DNA from: Hanleya hanleyi
Lineage: Eukaryota; Mollusca; Polyplacophora; Lepidopleurida; Hanleyidae
Length of the DNA stretch: 64,000 nucleotides
Assembly (NCBI GenBank): GCA_036873755.1
Contig: JAVTVY010056900.1
Coordinates: 62,001 to 126,000 of the forward strand
Direction: 5' to 3'
Shown: in pieces, positions 11,032 to 21,996 of the stretch
Layout of the letters: each line of letters opens with the position of its first letter
How positions within the stretch are numbered: position 1 is the stretch's first letter
Notes under the pieces: model-generated
Told to the model about the DNA's origin: nothing
Databases searched by the model: none
What the model saw: the letters and a program-made list of their open reading frames with translations, nothing else
Position numbers and translations under genes: made by a program

Positions 11032-11911
11032 GATTGATTTGATTTGATTTGATTTATTCACCATATAACAGCAATATAAAAAACAATGTACAATTCAATG
11101 ATAAAACATATAGTGCTGCGGATGGCGGGAATAAAACCCCTAGGGGCTTGTTATATCCCGGAAATATATTAAATATTAAATTTTGCACGATTATATGAAA
11201 ATAACTATTTATATATAGTTATGGTGAAGTTATGAGACATCGGTTATTGTTTGTAAAAGATTAATGTAACATATATACAAAGATAATATTACATGTATAC
11301 AATAATTATAGTAACTACTATACATGTGGCATATTACATTAACATGAGCAGGTATTATCACAACATTTACATGCGTATACATTAGTGTAGAAGAGTAATT
11401 TAGAATATGTAGAATTTGACGGTATCTTGAAATTTCAGAGTTGATAGGAATAATTCTTATGAGTTAAAATATATTTTAATCGTGACTTGAATAATGATAT
11501 GGAAGTTGTACATTTCATGTCAGTAGTTAGGTTGTTCCATACTCGAGGACCCTTAATTCTAGCAGTATAAAATGACAATTGAGTACGGAAAAACGGTCTG
11601 TAGAGGTTTATGTAGTTCTGTCGGGTAGGATAGTTATGAACGTGTTGTAATCTGGTAAAGTAGTTCTGGAGATGTAGTGGTAACGAGAAGGAATGGTGCA
11701 TGGCTTTATGAGTTAAAAGTAGAATTGTGTAGTCGTTGATTTGATCAACAGTTAGCATATTTAGTGAGGGATTGACAGAAAGACCAAATTGTTCTGGCGG
11801 CGAACAACAATTATAGACACTGCTCATGATAATTTCCCACTTCGCATTAATGTTAATAGTTATATCGTCGCTATATATGGCCGAAATAGCGTTAAACCCT
11901 AACTCACACAC
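11032..11911 (-). mobile_element. 5'-truncated LINE: ORF2 (reverse transcriptase protein) C-terminal end and 3' UTR
   Basis: The 158-codon minus frame (11435-11911) ends in a segment with the order expected downstream of a non-LTR reverse transcriptase: NYPTRQNYINLYRPFFRT, then a short link, then KGPRVWNNLTTDMK, then SLFKSRLKYIL. Elements of the CR1/L2/Jockey type end this way. The catalytic RT and endonuclease parts are missing, so this is a dead 5'-truncated copy. After the stop there is about 380 bp of A/T-rich 3' UTR ending GGTGAATAAATC followed by AAATC repeats (11032-11059), a microsatellite tail. The clade is inferred from the C-terminal pattern only. Confidence 0.8.
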
Positions 11912-12889
11912 TTACATTGACAGAGAAAGTATTCAATTATCTGATTACAATTCGCTAAATACGGAGTTTTAGGAACCAGAGAAATCATCGTATCGCAAGA
12001 CTGATATCTTCATATTTATATAGGAACTTTCTCTTCTAATATCTGCTACAAATGACATCACGAACTCTTCGGTATGTCATCATAAATTGTTGTATATGCT
12101 AATTGCTCTGTTTTGCTCGTAATGGGCGTTTGCGTACAATAAATCGAATTGATTTGCAATTATGAACATAATTGTATAATTGCGAATTCTAATCATAATA
12201 TCTGGAGTTTCTATGAAAAATCTAGTATATTCAGTTGTACACAAATGTGTAGAGTTTAGCAAGCGCCTGTCACATGACAAGACTCGACTTTGAAAAGATA
12301 TGGAAATCCCTGGCACAAATGCCTTATCTCAATACCCGGTATGAAGCTAGTAAAATAATTCTTCATATACCCTGTAAATACACTCGGCTTTGTCAGACCA
12401 ACCAGGGCTAGTAAAAATACTGCCCAAATGTCCCGCGACACTAGTGTCTGACACAGACCGCGTTTTAAACTTTATCTCTTCGTGGAAGGAAAGTGCAGTT
12501 CAGAGTTCTCTGAAGACGAAATTGCAGCGTGTGTATACACAAAACACAAGTCACAAAAACCCCCACATTTCGTTCAATTTGGACCAATTTGTGGGAGCCG
12601 TTGCAAAGTGAAAATGTGTTATTTCCTTTCGCAGAATTACATCGTACTTTCCATGCACTAGTGATTGGAACTCCAATGCAAAGAACTATACACTGTCACC
12701 AAAAATTTGTAACACTTATTGAACGCGTAAAAGCTTTCATCTCTGACTAATTTTAGCGGTTGCTGGAATAAGTTGAAATAATGTTGTGGAATTAATCAAC
12801 TGGTCCATTTTGAACAATAATGAAAAGAAAAAGGTACCAAAAATTCCACAACGCTAAGTATCTCAATAATTGAAATATGGAGTTGAACG
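11912..12889. other. No recognisable gene
   Basis: Short unassigned frames occur on both strands (12080-12316 and 12256-12441 minus, 12390-12611 plus). None has a motif or plausible exon structure that I can support. Confidence 0.4.
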
Positions 12890-13341
12890 GCACTGAACAC
12901 TAACGCTCATATTGACGTCCAAATCAGAACACAATATCGTGTTAAAAACTGAACACTCACGTTCATATCCGAACACTAGAGGAACACGCGTGTTTGAAAA
13001 TGATCATCGTGTTTGAATACCAATGTTCACAAATGAACACATGTTCTTAACACTTTTGGAACACTAGCGTCCGCAAGAACATGTAAAAGTGTTCAATTAT
13101 GCGTAAAAGTGTTCAAAAGTACACACTTCAGAATGAACACTAATTCAGACTTACAATATTCAGCACTGGGCGATATTGTGGACAAACTATTTCGTTTTGT
13201 TTATTGAGGACGATCTAGATGATGAGCTTGAGAACACTTCAGTGACATATTTTAAGTAAATCTCTTCATTCTAGTTTTCGTACTTGAACACTTTTACATG
13301 TTTGAAAGGTGTTACAAACTAGTGTGCAGTTCAGTGTTCAG
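12890..13341. repeat. GAACAC/GTGTTC-rich repeat block, probable MITE interior
   Basis: The block begins CACTGAACACTAACG and ends CTAGTGTGCAGTTCAGTGTTCAG. In between, GAACAC or its complement recurs about twenty times on both strands (for example 12935-13140). Such densely inverted short repeats are typical of foldback-like non-autonomous elements. No target duplication could be fixed. Confidence 0.55.
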
Positions 13342-13594
13342 CATATGCACGCTTTTATTGACAGTGTACGTTTCATAAATCAATATGATCCGAGGATTCT
13401 GAAAGTACCGTATTTACTTTTTGTAACAAATATTGAGAAGTCCATGGAGTCCCGACCCCACATGTCAGTGAATCCAACCAATCAACAAGGCAGCATGCAT
13501 GCTCGAGAGCTGCAGTAAAGTAGGTCACCAGGTCAAATTCAATTCAATCGATCCGACGACCGCAAGTTATGCTCTTCTTGGGAATAAGTATACA
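13342..13594. other. No recognisable gene
   Basis: A single short plus frame (13309-13518) overlaps the repeat block. Nothing recognisable is seen. Confidence 0.4.
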
Positions 13595-14330
13595 CTGTTA
13601 TAAATTACCGCTATTTCACAGTAAGTGTATGTTGGAGTTTACAGTATACATTTAATCGTGAACACATTAATCTGTAAATTTAATTGATATTTCAGTTGAC
13701 ATCTACTGGAATTGGTAAACTGCGTACACACGTCACAAAAAAATCCAGTTCTCTCTGGAAGGACATGAAACGCCAAGTTGCAGGAAAAATCCAACACCTG
13801 CGTTGTACGATACAACATTCAGAGAATTATTATCAGAACACGCACTGGGAGGGACGGCTAACTTTAATTGTCGGTCTATAGTACGGTTTGGTTTTAGTTT
13901 TATCTGATTTTAGTTGTGTCCACTATTCGTGTAATAATTTCACAGATTCCTTCGTGAGTATTTACGAAACTTTTGGTGACCGCATTTGTAAACACGAAGA
14001 GCTGAAATACACGAAAGAGCAATGACCATTTCAGCTTTCCAGTGGCCTACGTTGCCAAGGAATCGATAATTGTAGACAATGGTGTTCCGTAATCATACAG
14101 TTTAAAGGCTGTTAAAAAAAACGGTAATTGTAAATTACAGTGCAGCTCAATATACAGTTGCATGCCTGTCAATAAACGGTAATTATAAAATACGGTGCAA
14201 CATTTTACAGCTCAAAGCCTGTTAAAAAGCTGTAATTGTAGAATACGGTGTAACGTAGTTTTACAGTTTATTGTACAGGCACCTTTTCTGCCAGTACATT
14301 TAACTGTGAATTTACGGTGTGATTTATAAC
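13595..14330. repeat. Block of ACAGT/ACGGTAATT subterminal repeats, possible DNA transposon
   Basis: Repeats of the type AAACGGTAATTGTAAATTACAGTG, with TTTACAG and CTGTTA variants, cluster at 14090-14330. Related inverted copies (TATAAATTACCGCTATTTCACAGTAA) lie near 13597-13624. Clusters at both ends around a less repetitive core (about 13690-14080) suggest one element of about 0.7 kb. The ends are too degenerate to fix. Confidence 0.45.
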
Positions 14331-14553
14331 ATTGTGGGGCGTGGTGACATAAGCTAATTAAAATGAGCGTACCGCGAGTTGGGGTCAAAATGACGTCGTT
14401 TATTGTTGGATCACTGAGCAAATGTTGAAATTTGACAAAATATACTGCAAAACTATCCATTGGAGATGACGAATAAGTTCACACGTCTCGATTTACGAAA
14501 TATACAAGATTGTCTTAGACACTACAGGCCTGTTACCATGAAAAATGTAAAAA

Positions 14554-14743
14554 CCAATGTGTGAATTTGTGAAGATGTAACAAAGTAGAACGGACCATGC
14601 ACAGGCATCTTCAGATGTCCAGGTAAATCCTGAATCCTCGCAGAGGGTCCAATGTGTGAATTTGTGAAGATGTAACAAAGTAGAACGGACCATGCACAGG
14701 CATCTTCAGATGTCCAGGTAAATCCTGAATCCTCGCAGAGGGT
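14554..14743 (+). repeat. Exact tandem duplication of 95 bp across a MITE end
   Basis: The unit 14554-14648 (starting CCAATGTGTGAATTTG, ending CTCGCAGAGGGT) is repeated directly at 14649-14743 with no visible difference. It contains the left terminus of a family A MITE, so the MITE start occurs twice in a row. The lack of divergence indicates a recent duplication or an assembly effect. Confidence 0.9.
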
Positions 14744-15050
14744 TTACCTGGACATTTTTGGTGATTCGAATGAGTTCCGAGTCGTTGCCTCTACTATACA
14801 ATACAACCCTCACCCCCCCGCGCTTGTTTTGAATTAGCATGTCGGTATCTGAAGTCTGCGACGTCGATTTCAGCTCGACATCAAAGTAGTTTGGCCCGCG
14901 ATTAAATTCAAACCAATCAGATAAATCAATCTGCTTCCCGTTTTGGATGGGGGAGCATGCAGATAGATTTAATTTTAATTGGATTGCACTTAAACTTGAA
15001 CTTTTTCCCCCATTCAACTGCGTACACAGGGATATATTAGGATAAACCGT
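14701..15050 (+). mobile_element. MITE family A, diverged copy 4 (right end unclear)
   Basis: The left end CATCTTCAGATGTCCAGGTAAATCCTGAATCC matches the other family A copies. Similarity continues through the AATGAGTT(C)CGAGTCG, GCGCTTGTTTTGAATTAGC and TTTGGCCCGCGAT segments to about 14915. It then diverges, and the characteristic right-hand CCAGTGTATCGAT hairpin is absent. It is either a subfamily with a different right half or a truncated copy. Confidence 0.65.
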
Positions 15051-15811
15051 ATCCGTAAACTCTGATTAATAATCATCGATATCAGCCTGACTTCCAGGAT
15101 GAAGCCTCGCGCAAGACGGTCGAGGCTCTACACATACAGGCTCCATACTCTAAATAAATCGGTTAGCCAATAGATTAATCATTGGATCGTCGGAAAAATA
15201 AGTGAAAATGTCGATCTGTAGAAGAAAAACGTACTTCGTGTCTCAGTTCGTGGTATTGGTGATATAACCACAGTGTTATAATTAATATTCCACATGACAT
15301 TATTGCTCCAGTAGGCGGGTCACGCTTGAGTGCACCTTTGTCGCCGATTGGCTATTTTAATTTACTGCGACGAAGGGATTGGTTACGGCACTTTTGTAAA
15401 TCCGAACGTAACTAAATCCTTTAGTGTAGAGATGCAGCGCGTTCGACAGAAAACAAGATCACCATCGGCAATGGGGGACGTTATGTCCCAGATTGACCCG
15501 AATATTATGAGGCAGATAATACGATATTGACAAGTGTTTTTGTGTGTTTCAATGGACAATCTGTAAGGTTCGTGTGCGGCAATAAGCTAGGATATCCTGT
15601 AGCTGAAAGTGTCTATAGCTCCTATCTTCTAAACTTTGATGTTAAAATGTGAAAAAACTCCTTTGTCTGTGACGGTAATAAAGCTGGGTTTTTTTCAATT
15701 CAAAGCCTACGAAAAATGTATATTTTTCTTGAATAATATATACTGAAGTATCAACTTGGGAAATATTACCATCATGGTCAGAATAAAAATGAAGTTATGA
15801 TTCATCGAAAT
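15051..15811. other. No recognised gene; one short open frame
   Basis: The plus frame 15330-15530 (66 residues) has an even amino-acid composition but no motif or known homologue that I can name. The rest is stop-rich. Confidence 0.35.
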
Positions 15812-16022
15812 GACCTCCCTGGCCTATTTTGGTATTTTTGATGCATTTATGGGGAGATTTTTCTTTGTCACGAAAATATGACACCTCAAACCAAACTCAA
15901 ACTTGATACGATCAAACTTCCTATATCTTCTGCGAAAATACGATTTTGGATTAAGATGTCATATTTTTTAACGAGAAAATTCTCCCCATAAATGCCTCAA
16001 AAATACATGTCGGCCAGGGAGC
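15812..16022. mobile_element. Foldback element (about 210 bp, arms about 70 bp)
   Basis: The left end CTCCCTGGCCTATTTT and internal ATGCATTTATGGGGAGA pair with the right-hand TCTCCCCATAAATGCCTC...GGCCAGGGAG. A second inner pair, AAAATATGACACC and GATGTCATATTTT, extends the arms. The spacer is about 70 bp. No open frame or clear target duplication is present. Confidence 0.75.
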
Positions 16023-16289
16023 ACATGTTGATGTACCATATGTAAATTCATTTGTATGCAACGGACCATCGTAATTTATCCCAGGTTGATATTTCAGTAC
16101 GTGTGTTTGTCAAGAAATATATGTTTTAGCAGGTTTTGGATTGGAACAAAATATCAGCTTTAGATTATGGCATGTAAACAAGCAACTAGGACGGGAACAA
16201 GTATTCTTAAAGAAAATGACATGATAAAGGAACACTAATCTGAGTTTTAGTCATCAAGTCGGTGCACAATATCTCAATTTAGACAAAAA

Positions 16290-16490
16290 TGACGTGTTGA
16301 AACCATTTTAGCACCATAATTGTGTTGAAAATAACACAAATTGTGTTAGAATTAACACTAATTTGTATTGAACTCAACAGAATTTTGTGTTGATATATGA
16401 AGTTTAACACAAAACCATGCTGATTTCAACACAAAACATTTTGTGTTGAAGCCATTTTAGCACAAAATTGTGTTAATACAACAGTGTATG
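16290..16490. repeat. AACACAA/TTGTGTT-rich inverted repeat block
   Basis: TTGTGTTGAAA, AACACAAATTGTGTT and related segments recur about ten times on both strands. The pattern resembles the GAACAC block at 12890-13341 with a different core. It is probably the remains of a foldback-type element. Confidence 0.55.
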
Positions 16491-19333
16491 ATCGTTTGAC
16501 AGTGACTTTTAATAATGAGCCCTTGTGTAAATAAATGTTTGGAAATTTTGGTATAGAGTTCTATAAAAATTGATTGATCATATCAACTGGTCATATCCAT
16601 ATAAGGTAGCAAATGACATCAAATAAACGACACCTAAAATGCATTTTTGGTCAACAGCAAGATGTGCCTAAATAATTGTACAAAAAATGGTCTATTAATC
16701 CCAATATGAATTAGTTTTGCATATTTCACCAATGTAAAAACTATATGGTTTACTCATTTCAAGATCAGCAAAAGTTATCGGTTCAGATCCTTGAAAATGA
16801 CAAATGTAAATCCTCTGCAATCATATTATAATCTGCTTCATACGATGTAGGCCTATCTAGGAATTCGTTCGTCTTGCTCGCAGTCTTAACATGGTGAGTT
16901 TTCGGTGTAGGACTGTTTAAACTGTGTAGAACTCGGATAGAAGTGAGTTTTGGCGCGTAGCCAAACAGCTTTCGTGCCAGCAAACTGCAGCTTACAGTCC
17001 CCCATCAGACCCCCAACCGCATCGAATCTGGTTTGTGAAGTCATTCAGGGACCAGCTAGAAATATCACCCAAAAAAAATCATTACCCCGTGGGTTGCCAA
17101 CGGGGAAGATAAAATGTTTTCAACTGCGTATCTGATTACACACAACCATGCTTCCAATCAATTAGTATAGTAAGCTCCGTGTTCCAATATAAGATACTTC
17201 CCTATTTAGTCCTACTTCAACCATGGAGAGGACAACACACAGGAATAAATGGGTATCTCGGAGTTTGAAGGATTTAGAGGTATTCCCCAAACTTTACTAT
17301 CTATTAACATAGAAATTGAATTACAAGAATTAAACATACATATCAAACAAGTTCGAATAATATGTAATTAAATGTTACATTAACATTATAGACGGTCCCT
17401 AAACTTCATCTACGAATGGCTTTAGGGGCCCGAATTCACGAGTCAATACATCACCATTGATAAAATCAAATTCAGGAAAATATAAATATATTCTATACAA
17501 ATGCAAGCGTGTGGCAATATTAAGTAAAGTAACGTCTTCTCGTCATCTCGGTAAATATAAATGAGTTGTCCACATTTTCCTTTCTCTCTGAAAATTTCAA
17601 AATGGCGGCGATCGAGCCTTTCCAACAAAGCCTTTGTCTCCCCTCAAAGCACAGCTGCATTGCAAATGTGGATTTCTTAATTCTTGCTATATATTTCTGG
17701 TAGAAAACTGTAGTATATTGCAGGTCGAGGCATGATAAATTCCTTTTGGTGAATAATGAGGGAGTAAAAAGGCCAGTATAGCCTATACGAATCGTGTCCC
17801 AGCACGACTTAACCACGCCAAACGTGGAACTGGTGTTAGCTAAAAACAAAATGGCGGCGGTAAAGGTATCCCAGGTTTTTACACAATTTCACTCATTTTT
17901 GTGGGTAAATAAAATATTAAATCCAGATTTGGGTGATTTCGTATAATATCAGCTGTATTCCTTGTGCTTTATATTCCAATTTGATATAATTCTTGAAGAC
18001 ACCACACCAGCTATTCCTGTGGATTTATTATTAAAATGTGGCACGATCCCCATTCAGCTCCGTCTTCTACAGTAAATGGTGGCCTTTGTGACTGGACGAA
18101 ATGGAGGCCGGGTCTAAAACCTGCTTCAACAAGCAAAGCCGACGCATACTCGCGATCACGTGAACAGCGCATGTGTCCATGGGGCGTATTCGCATTACCG
18201 CGAAAAAGCACACAGGCAATGACAAACATACGGGCAACCCTGGATAAGCAGTTAACGTCTGGCTGTGCAGAGTGAGGTTAAATTTATGCAGGGCGGTACG
18301 GAAGGCTATATGGCCTGCAGTAAAAGCAATCAGGGAATAATATCACCTGACACGAAGCCTTCTACCGACTGAAGGTTTAGGGCCAATACCTAAAGAAGCC
18401 ATCTTGTTTTTATCGTTCATTTATGATCATATATTTTCCATCATATATCCATCATAACGCAATTACCAAAGACGAGATTTGATGATATAGGACTTGCTTG
18501 TTTTCTTACCACGTAAAAAGAGATTAACAAACACTATTTTCAAGTATCAATTCATTGTCATAAATAAAGTATCCCGGGAAAACATTGGAACATACACCCA
18601 TTGTGTACCGGTATCGATTTTCATCGGAGATAGAAATGTACAAATTTGTTCTGATTCCTTTCCGAAGCACCGGTCGCAAAAACAGCACCACAAATATTTT
18701 GAAATATTGTTGGTAAAATTGTTACCATGTATTGTTCATCATAAAGATGAAATATTGTTCACAATCATTACGAAGAATTGTTGTTTTATCAACATTAAGA
18801 TGAAACATTACAAGTGTTGTTCTGAAGATGATGACATTAAGATGAACTTGATATAGCATTACAATCATTAAGTTCAGAAGCAACAGTATTACCATGGAGC
18901 CATGGTATTACCGTCTTGCTCAGAAATATTATGAATTCAAATTAAAAGGCAATACCAGTAGGTTGAAGCATGGATTATATTAAGCTCTGTGGTTGAAATT
19001 CGTTCAATGTATGGTTAAATCGAACACTACCGCTTTAGAGGTTTTCACCAAGAAACTTTAATCATCGGCCCTGTACCATAATTGTACAGAATGGTTTATT
19101 TTGCGAGGTATCTCGTGATAGAAATTACCAAATATTTTTCTCGTTTGATGTGCAAGCTGAAACGCAATTAACTTGTGATAATTAAACGCAATGCATGGTT
19201 ACATCGCTCAGGTTTGATACGAAACAATGAACAAAGAGTCGGCTCACGTGACAGATCATGCGTTTGGATGTGCATTGTGTAGGGAGAGGGTTCTGGTTGC
19301 TGTATGGGAATAAAATCGTTTATGTTACTTTAC
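16491..19333 (-). other. Presumed intron of the amidohydrolase gene; no exon recognised
   Basis: Downstream (leftward) of the donor at 19333 no continuation of the amidohydrolase barrel could be found in any minus frame back to position 1. The minus frame 17520-17849 and the two-strand open region 18011-18275 have no amidohydrolase motifs. Either the first intron is longer than 19 kb or a short exon was missed. Confidence 0.4.
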
Positions 19334-19631
19334 CAGAGCTCCCTGCATCAACCACCGTTGTTACACCTCGGCTTAGGCAGGTAGAGTCGACGTTCACCCC
19401 CAGAGGGGTACAATGCTGATAACCGTGTATGTGGCAATCAATCAATCCCGGGGTTACTAGGCAACCGGTCGCATCAAATTCATTTTTGCCAGATAAATCG
19501 AGTTTTTCCCCCACTTCGACAACACGGGAATTGAACACAGCCACGTCTGCGATCGAATCTAGGCCATTAGCTGGATCTATAACTCTCCCGTTCCGTATAA
19601 TAAAGTCTACCTCTTTGGGAACGGCGGCCAT
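19334..19631 (-). CDS. First coding exon of an amidohydrolase (Atu3266/EF_0837 deacetylase-like)
   Basis: The exon encodes 99 codons plus one base, starting at an ATG (19631) in good context (AAAATGG). The N-terminal beta-sandwich strand reads IIRNGRVIDPANG (residues 11-23). After it, TPGLIDCHIHG (60-70) supplies the HxH metal ligands H67 and H69. The exon ends RGVTTVVDAGSSG (88-100), a signature of the Atu3266/EF_0837 subgroup of dihydroorotase-like metallohydrolases. Known members are bacterial and hydrolyse N-acyl or related amide bonds; the animal substrate is unknown. The reading stops being family-like exactly at CTCTG|GTAAAG, a good splice donor (intron starts at 19333, phase 1). The carboxylated lysine, the later histidines and the aspartate are on exons not in view. 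It is transcribed away from spen, about 0.9 kb apart. Bacterial-type origin is possible but not shown. Confidence 0.85.
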
Positions 19632-20526
19632 TTTCCACAATCTCAAACTTGCTGGATAAAATAATGAAATGATGATCCTAAATATATTTTCTGGTAAACT
19701 TTGGCCTGTCGATAAATTTAAAGATACGTAGTGAGTGGGCCTTGGAATAATCAAACCAGGGACTCTTTAAATTTATGTGTATTCAATCCAGGCTGCGTCG
19801 ACAGCAGGCAGATAGCCCAATAAGACTCAAAAGGTTCTTTTGGGGAGTTTTATTCATGTACATGTTTAACCCACCTTCTGTTCCGCTTCAACCCTCGTTG
19901 AACCCCCGGGTAAAATGACTGTTCATAAAATACTAACAACAATGTCCTATCCAGCTACTGGACTACCCGTTTCTTAACTTCTAATGTGGGAAGTAAATCT
20001 TCTTTGGCCTGGAATACGTATATATTTGGAAAACCGCTTTCATAGTTTTTGCATGTAAATGCCTGTTCATTTCATTAGCCAGGATGAACGTCGTCTACAG
20101 GCTATATTTATTGTCCTGTTCTATCCTACACGACCGTCAGTAGAACGTTACGAAATCCCAATTGTGTAATTTTAATGGTGTGTTTTATTTGTTTAATACT
20201 ATGCCTCTACTCAAACGTTCGTAGCCATGGGGGATCTAGACCTTTGTGCGTGTCAAAACATCCAGCCCGTTAACAAAGGCCATGTGTTTCGCCCCTGGCA
20301 GGTGCTCGGATGAAACCCCCTCGGAGCCTCCAGACACAGATTGAAGTCCGAAATGTAGGTCGCGCGGTCAGAGGTCGCCTGTGACGTCACCGAGACATGA
20401 ACTTTACGATCAGTGTATAGTCGAAGCGAAAGAGAAGCGTGTATGTATGTACAAGGTTGATCCAAATTTCTAAAGGAAAATGGTACGAATTTGCAAGAAA
20501 TTCGGCGTGATGTAGCAGAGAAGGAG
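19632..20526. promoter_or_regulatory. Shared upstream region between divergent amidohydrolase and spen genes
   Basis: About 895 bp separate the two start codons, which face away from each other. The region must hold both 5' UTRs and promoters, so a bidirectional promoter is plausible. CpG dinucleotides are more frequent near 20220-20420 than in the surrounding A/T-rich DNA. No TATA box was assigned with confidence on either strand. The inference rests on geometry, not on a recognised element. Confidence 0.45.
20480..20515 (+). promoter_or_regulatory. Upstream open reading frame in the spen leader
   Basis: An ATG in good context (AAAATGG) opens an 11-codon frame (MVRICKKFGVM) that stops 11 bases before the spen start and is out of frame with it. 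If the mRNA includes this leader, it could reduce translation of spen. Its first three residues match the spen start by coincidence. Confidence 0.4.
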
Positions 20527-20609
20527 ATGGTACGGGAAACTAGGTATCTGTGGGTTGGAAATTTACCCGAGAAAGTTACAGAGGAACAAATAAGTGAACA
20601 TTTCAAACG
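20527..20609 (+). CDS. spen: Spen/SHARP (Msx2-interacting protein) orthologue, coding exon 1: start of RRM1
   Basis: The exon encodes the protein start MVRETRYLWVGNLP and continues to HFK plus the first two bases of an arginine codon. This closely matches the N-terminus of vertebrate SPEN/SHARP. LWVGNL (residues 8-13) is the RNP2 motif of the first RNA-recognition motif. The start is the first in-frame ATG after an in-frame stop (TGA, 20458-20460). The exon ends AAACG|GTAAGT, a consensus donor at 20610, phase 2, which matches the acceptor phase of the exon at 50088. Spen proteins are large nuclear transcriptional corepressors. They bind RNA through N-terminal RRMs and recruit HDAC/NCoR complexes through a C-terminal SPOC domain, acting in Notch and nuclear-receptor signalling. 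Only the first third of RRM1 is on this exon. Confidence 0.93.
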
Positions 20610-21996
20610 GTAAGTGTTGTTCAGCGCACATGCTGCATAGCCACAGTGCACTTTCATAAAACGCGCTGTTTTCTGATGTACTTTCGAGTAGCTGTCTACT
20701 CGAAGAAATGGGCATCTGTGCCCATAATCTAACAAGGTACCATTGCAGTTTCCTTCTGCAATAGGGATGATGTGTATTTTATCAGATTCGTGTTGTTGGT
20801 TGCGAAAAATGACCCGCAGTAGCGGCTGTGGTGGACGGGCGAACCTTGTTTTGACGGTGATTTTCGAGGGTGTTTCCCCAGACGCCCGCCTTGGGAGCGA
20901 GGGACTGCCGGGCAAAGAGTGATGTAGTGAAACCGACAAAGGCCCTTCGAATACCTGGATTTGGAAAGTACCTTCAAAACGCGAGCAGAAATATATATAT
21001 CCAATAATTCCGGTACTTGTATGAATTTGACTGAGTACCCACGATAATGCAGTGTTAGAAATGGGATTCTCTATAGTTCCAATGTTACCCTTGAATTCAT
21101 GTTTGTTTCTCTGGTTGGTGACCGTACCACCATTCCTTGGGCTATACCAATGCTTCTGTTTTGTTGTCAGCATTCGGTATTTGGTATGATCATCGGATCA
21201 CTGGATATTGTGTGTGGCTTGGTAATTATCACATTTCATTGGAATTTGTGAGATTTCAGTCAAATTGAGTAAACAAGCGATCTGAATAGGCCCGGCTATT
21301 TAGGATTCTAAAACTTTCAGTTCTCAAAACTTGTTTCCCTGTGTTTCAAAGTTTATCGGATTTAATCAAATACCTATGTCATGTGGATGATGATGTGAGG
21401 TTTTGTATCCTATATTCAGTATACATGTACCTAGAGCCAATATACTATCAAAATTTGTGCTTATCGCCACATATTTTCTTCCAAATAAAGCTAATTAATT
21501 TTAATGGGTCCACAACTCGAAGAACATTGATAGTGTGTTCACATTTGAAGTAAAACAGCTGGTCAAAACCAGGATAATGTACTTCATCACATATTTCACA
21601 TCTTGCATACTCTTTATTTAAAGAACGAAACAATAAAATATTAATTGATGTGAATTCCCATCTTTACCTGTTAAGCTTATATATTTGGGGGTGGGTGCAT
21701 TATACATCTAGGACGGGTCAATTCTGCTTGTGCAACTACAGATGAAGGGGAAGGGGTTATTCCATGCTTAAGGTTTTACATGTACAGTATATGCCTGGCA
21801 CAGTTCAGTCTTTAGTGGACCCATAGTTTGAAATGCAGGTGGGCCATATGTTACTTTAGAATGGGCTAGAAGCCAGCTATTTCAACAGCTGGTGTTTATA
21901 ATATACCGCTACCTGGATAGGATGAATCTATGACACAGGAAAAAAAATAAACAAATGTGAAAAAAAAGCTTTCTAAATTGAAATACACACCTGCTA

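Noticed and set aside
18011..18275. Region open on both strands (72 and 79 codons).
   Set aside because: There is no recognised motif on either strand; it is locally GC-richer sequence without exon signals.
20253..21173. A 306-codon minus-strand open frame, the longest in the window, antisense to spen exon 1.
   Set aside because: It has no recognisable domain. Its composition is irregular (many S, H, R and C). It covers the CpG-richer spen leader and exon in antisense, where stops are rarer. A chance frame is the simplest reading.
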